64,000 nt of DNA from Actinobacteria bacterium HGW-Actinobacteria-7 (GTDB taxonomy: Bacteria > Actinomycetota > Coriobacteriia > Anaerosomatales > PHET01): the NCBI GenBank assembly GCA_002841275.1, contig PHET01000006.1:44696-108695 (forward strand). Reading direction: 5' to 3'. The notes beneath the pieces are model-generated. The model did no database searches, was not told where the DNA came from, and saw nothing but the letters and a program-made list of their open reading frames with translations. Shown piece after piece: positions 60,424 to 64,000 of this stretch. Position 1 is the stretch's first letter. Each line of letters opens with the position of its first letter. Position numbers and translations under genes: made by a program.

Positions 60424-61995
60424 ATGACGCAACGATTCATTGAGATACAGAGTACTGACGAACTCGCCGCCTTCTTTGGGCTCGACTACAAGCGGTTGGC
60501 CGCCGCTTTGTATCGGACGGATGCCTCGCATCGCTATCACGAGTTCAGGATCCCCAAGCGTTCTGGCGGCGCCAGGACCATTCACGCACCGAACAGACGA
60601 ATCAAGGCACTCCAGCGAAGACTCGCCGGAGAGTTAGACGCACTGTACGTACCTCCGCCGTGTGTGTACGGCTTCGTCAATGGTCGAGGTATTCGAAAGA
60701 ACGCAGATGTGCACGCGGGAAGGACCTTCGTGTTCAATGTGGACTTGAAGGAGTTCTTCCCGTCCATTCACTTTGGTCGGGTGAGGGGGGTATTTGAGAA
60801 GGCCCCTTTTCACTTCACCCGCGAGGTTGCCACAGTGCTCGCGCAACTGTGCTGTCATCAAAACGGCCTGCCTCAAGGAGCTCCTACGTCTCCGGTGATC
60901 AGCAACTGGATATGCCGCGGGATGGATCGTGAACTCATGGCCTTGGCCAAGTCGAGTCTGGCAACCTACACGAGATACGCAGACGACCTCACCTTCTCAT
61001 TCACCTGCTCGTACAGGCGACTCCCGGGGGCCTTAGTCGACGTCAGAGGTCGCAAGGCGGAGACCGGGGATGCCCTCCAGAAGATCATCGAGAATCACCG
61101 TTTCAAGGTCAATACCGACAAGGTTCGTTTGGCAGGCAAGTCAACTCGTATGGAGGTCACGGGTCTGACGGTAAATGAGTTCCCGAATGTTCAACGCAAG
61201 TACGTGCGTCAGGTCAGGTCGATGCTCTATGCGTGGCGAGAACACGGTCTTCCGGATGCTGAGCGTGAGTTCAATGAGAAGTACGATCGGGGGCACCGCC
61301 CCTCTGGCAGACCCAAGAGCTTCACAGCAGTCGTAGCAGGCAAACTGGCGTACCTGTTGGATGTTCGGGGCGCAGAGAATCCCACGTACAACAGACTCGC
61401 AGCTGAGTACAATCGCCTCGTTGGCGAACAGGGAGATCACCTTCCGCTTGCGCCCCCCGGCCCTCTTGAGCGGGATCTGATGGGTTTGCAGGCGATGCGA
61501 AAGGGCAAAGCCCACGCAAAGCAGTACGAGAACATCGTAGAGAGCCTCCTGACACAGCTGCTCAGTCCTTCGTTGGAGAACCCGCAGAACCAAGTGAGGA
61601 TCAACGGTGGCAGGAAGATCGTAGATATCACTCTCGACAACCATGCAACCTCTGGGTTCTTTCACTACATCGCCTTGAACTACAACGCGCCGCACATCAT
61701 CGTCGAGTGCAAGAACTACTCTGGAGATCCCGCCAACCCAGAATTGGATCAGCTCGTGGGTCGTTTCGCCCAGAATCGCGGACGGGTGGGCATCCTGGTG
61801 TGTCGTTCGTTTGGCTCTGCGGCCAAGAAGAAGCGCTTCCTAGAGCGATGCCGTGATACCGCAAATGCCGGGAACGGATTCGTTATTGCGCTCGACGATA
61901 CCGATATGGCGCTGCTTGTAGAGGAGCGGCTGAGGTACGGCGAGAAGCAGTCATATCGGCTGCTGATGGAGCGTTTCAAGGCGCTAGTGATGTAG
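60424..61995 (+). CDS. retron-type reverse transcriptase fused to C-terminal PD-(D/E)XK-like nuclease domain
   Basis: NADVH (NAxxH, 60700-60714), FNVDLKEFFPSI, GLPQGAPTSPVISN, TRYADDLTFSF (60976), VTG (61156-61164); C-terminal GGRKIVDITLDN...PHIIVECKNYSGD. Confidence 0.9.
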   Translation: MTQRFIEIQSTDELAAFFGLDYKRLAAALYRTDASHRYHEFRIPKRSGGARTIHAPNRRIKALQRRLAGELDALYVPPPCVYGFVNGRGIRKNADVHAGRTFVFNVDLKEFFPSIHFGRVRGVFEKAPFHFTREVATVLAQLCCHQNGLPQGAPTSPVISNWICRGMDRELMALAKSSLATYTRYADDLTFSFTCSYRRLPGALVDVRGRKAETGDALQKIIENHRFKVNTDKVRLAGKSTRMEVTGLTVNEFPNVQRKYVRQVRSMLYAWREHGLPDAEREFNEKYDRGHRPSGRPKSFTAVVAGKLAYLLDVRGAENPTYNRLAAEYNRLVGEQGDHLPLAPPGPLERDLMGLQAMRKGKAHAKQYENIVESLLTQLLSPSLENPQNQVRINGGRKIVDITLDNHATSGFFHYIALNYNAPHIIVECKNYSGDPANPELDQLVGRFAQNRGRVGILVCRSFGSAAKKKRFLERCRDTANAGNGFVIALDDTDMALLVEERLRYGEKQSYRLLMERFKALVM

Positions 61996-62121
61996 CTGCC
62001 CACTAGTGCCTTGGTTTTGTGACTATGTGAGGCAGGCGTGACACAGAGCCGAGATTACTGCCGCCGCCAGCAAGTCTTCGAGGACTGAGGGCCCCGTTCG
62101 CAGCTTCGGCATGGCGCGAAG

Positions 62122-62466
62122 CTAGAGCAGCTTGTCGTACTTGCCCCGCTTGCCGTGCGCCTTATCCAACGGGTACTTCGACCGGTTCTCGGCGAGCTTG
62201 GCTGAGATGGCCCCTTCCAGATCAACGCCCGTCTCGTGCGCCATCAGTAGCGCATAGATCATCACGTCAGCAAGCTCTCGCTCGAGGTCTTCTCGGCGGG
62301 CTGCGATGTCATCGGCGAGGGTTGCGTCGCTGCTCCACTGAAACAGCTCCAGGAGCTCGGCGGCCTCGATGCTGATGGAGGCGGCGAGGTTGCGCGGCGA
62401 GTGGAACTGCTTCCAGTCGCGTTCGTCTCGGAAGGCAACGATCTGGCGGGTGAGGTCATCGAACAC
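62122..62466 (-). CDS. MazG-like nucleotide pyrophosphohydrolase
   Basis: RNLAASISIEAAELLELFQW...EDLERELADVMIYALLMAHETGVDLEGAISAKLAENRSKYP. Confidence 0.9.
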   Translation of the reverse strand: MFDDLTRQIVAFRDERDWKQFHSPRNLAASISIEAAELLELFQWSSDATLADDIAARREDLERELADVMIYALLMAHETGVDLEGAISAKLAENRSKYPLDKAHGKRGKYDKLL

Positions 62467-62469
62467 GGG

Positions 62470-64000
62470 TCAGTCCTCCAGCGGGTCTTCGGCGGCGAGT
62501 GAGAGCTGCTCGGGCATGGGCGCGTAGGGCGCGGGCGCTGAGGGGCGGGGCATGCGTTCGCGCAGGTAGGCGGCGAGCGCGGGGTCGGTGCAGAAGACGT
62601 AGCAGCCCCGTAGGCCTCGGGTCATGAGGACTCGGTAGGTATTGCGGATGATCTCGTCGGCGATGCGGTTCGCTCGCGTGGGATCAGCCTTGGCGAGCGA
62701 CTTGATGCCGCTCAGCGACTTGTCGGACTTAGCGCGTTTGGTGTGGTCGGTGATGATTTCGCCGCCCTCCACGCGCATGTCATCACCGATGATGACGCCC
62801 ACGTAGTCGAACTCGAGGCCCTGGCACGTGTGCACGCAGCCGACCTGATGAATCGAGCTGTCGTCGATTGCCCACGTGCCGGTGGTGGCGAGGTTCCAGC
62901 TTATTGAGAACCCGTGCTCCCCGAGGACGATGTCGTGGGTGTTCGGGTTGGGTTTGCTGTCCTTTGGCCACTCCCAGCAGTAGCCGGCGACGACGCGCGC
63001 CTTGTTGGCGGCCGCGTTCTTCTCGGCAATGGCAGCGAATAGTTGGTGGGGGTCGTCGAAGACGCGGAAGTCGTAGTCGAGGTCGGTGATGCGCTCCTCG
63101 GCGGGGCGGATGCTGAGCGCGTCATCGAGCCAGTCGAGGTAGCTGTCCGAGCCGTTGCAGCGGAACTGGCTGAACAGGTCGGCCTCGTGGACGTGGGCGC
63201 CGGCCTGCTCGGCGAACGCGCGGATATCGGAGACCGAGCCGATGTCTTTGATGGTGACGCGCTGGGTCTCGTCGATGAAGAAGACGCTGAACCGGCTGGC
63301 GGCGACTATCTCCTTGATCTGGTTCTCGCCGAGGTTCTGGAAGAGGCCCGACTTCTCGTTGAGCCGGTGCGCCTCGTCGACGACCACGACGTCGAGTGGC
63401 GCGCCGGTGTGCTCGAAGAACTTGCCGGGTCCTCGGAAGAGGTTGGCGATGTAGGCCTTGGAGCGGTTGCCCTGCTGCAGGAGCTTCGCGTAGACGTTGC
63501 GCGGTGCGGAGTTCTTGGAGACGTACTGGACCACCATCTCCTCGGCCGTCAGGCGCACGAGCAGGTTCACAGCGACGACCGACTTGCCGGTGCCGGGGCC
63601 GCCTCGGACGATGAGCACGTGGCGCTCGCCGGTGCGTTGCGCCTCGCGTGCGAGGTGGACGGCCTGCTCGAAGATGACCTTCTGGTCGTCGATCATGACG
63701 AATTCGTCGTTGCCGGCGAGCATGCCGGTCAGCGCGTCTTGGAGCGACTTCGACGGCCGCAGGCGGCCGGATTCGATGTGGTAGAGCACCTGGCCGTCGT
63801 CGCCGTGCTGGATGTGGCGGCAGATGAAGTCGCGCAGCTTGACCACGTCGCCGTTGCAGAATGCGGGTGCGCGCTCGAGGTACTCGAGGTAGGCGGGGTC
63901 GAGCAGGGGGTCGTAGGCGGGCGGCTCGGCGCACTTGTAGTTGTGCAGGTAGGCGCAGGGGAGCAGGTCGATCTGGGCTTCTCGGACGGCTTCGTTGTAG
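62470..64000 (-). CDS. DUF2075 superfamily-1-helicase-like ATPase (partial, runs off window end)
   Basis: LIVRGGPGTGKSVVAVNLLVRL Walker A, DVVVVDEAHRLN Walker B, VHTCQGLEFDYVGVIIGDDM, ANRIADEIIRNTYRVLMTRGLRGCYVF; in-frame YNEAVREAQIDLLPCAYLHNYKC... to window edge. Confidence 0.88.
   Translation of the reverse strand, partial: YNEAVREAQIDLLPCAYLHNYKCAEPPAYDPLLDPAYLEYLERAPAFCNGDVVKLRDFICRHIQHGDDGQVLYHIESGRLRPSKSLQDALTGMLAGNDEFVMIDDQKVIFEQAVHLAREAQRTGERHVLIVRGGPGTGKSVVAVNLLVRLTAEEMVVQYVSKNSAPRNVYAKLLQQGNRSKAYIANLFRGPGKFFEHTGAPLDVVVVDEAHRLNEKSGLFQNLGENQIKEIVAASRFSVFFIDETQRVTIKDIGSVSDIRAFAEQAGAHVHEADLFSQFRCNGSDSYLDWLDDALSIRPAEERITDLDYDFRVFDDPHQLFAAIAEKNAAANKARVVAGYCWEWPKDSKPNPNTHDIVLGEHGFSISWNLATTGTWAIDDSSIHQVGCVHTCQGLEFDYVGVIIGDDMRVEGGEIITDHTKRAKSDKSLSGIKSLAKADPTRANRIADEIIRNTYRVLMTRGLRGCYVFCTDPALAAYLRERMPRPSAPAPYAPMPEQLSLAAEDPLED

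Noticed and set aside
60424-61995. Group II intron or diversity-generating retroelement interpretation of the RT
   Set aside because: No maturase/HNH architecture, no template/variable repeat pair seen, and the retron-specific NAxxH and VTG motifs are present.
1-64000. tRNA, rRNA, CRISPR arrays, insertion sequences, prophage structural genes
   Set aside because: None recognised on reading; the holin-like protein at 26815-27204 is a common chromosomal membrane family with no phage neighbours.

Overview
64-kb window of a high-GC, actinobacterial-looking chromosome (Coriobacteriia-like by gene content; inference only). Roughly 0-43 kb is mostly ordinary chromosome: a LysR fragment, hutH-hutU-hutI, a MalY/PatB aminotransferase, a two-subunit ABC exporter with MarR regulator, adenosine deaminase, nitroreductase, AlaX, bacteriohemerythrin, an FMN glutamate-synthase-like protein divergent from glnA (with an 11-bp-phased GlnR-like operator), two-component and PAS kinases, TerC, ATP-grasp proteins, and a giant PKD/BNR/cell-wall-binding surface protein with an embedded HExxH motif. 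At 43.1-50.5 kb there is a cluster of three double-zinc-ribbon proteins leading into a ~1350-aa secreted protein with a toxin-like C-terminus. At 50.7-64 kb there is a defence island: two adjacent nucleotidyltransferase toxin-antitoxin-like modules (DUF6036-like plus winged-helix partner; AbiEi/AbiEii), a three-gene ABC-3C-type system (REase-like effector, small middle component, DUF2326-type ATPase), a retron, and a MazG-like/DUF2075 pair. The most exciting item is the retron: a retron-type RT (NADVH, YADD and VTG motifs) fused to a C-terminal PD-(D/E)XK-like nuclease domain, preceded by a previously unannotated candidate msr-msd ncRNA bounded by a 17-bp a1/a2 inverted repeat (60278-60294 / 60397-60413) with a -10-like element at the expected distance. 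A second non-coding observation is a pair of structured intergenic palindromes (20108-20217 and 27758-27852) that share two 10-mers and look like one repeat family. No tRNA, rRNA, CRISPR array or insertion sequence was recognised. All family assignments are by reading the translations; no database search was run.
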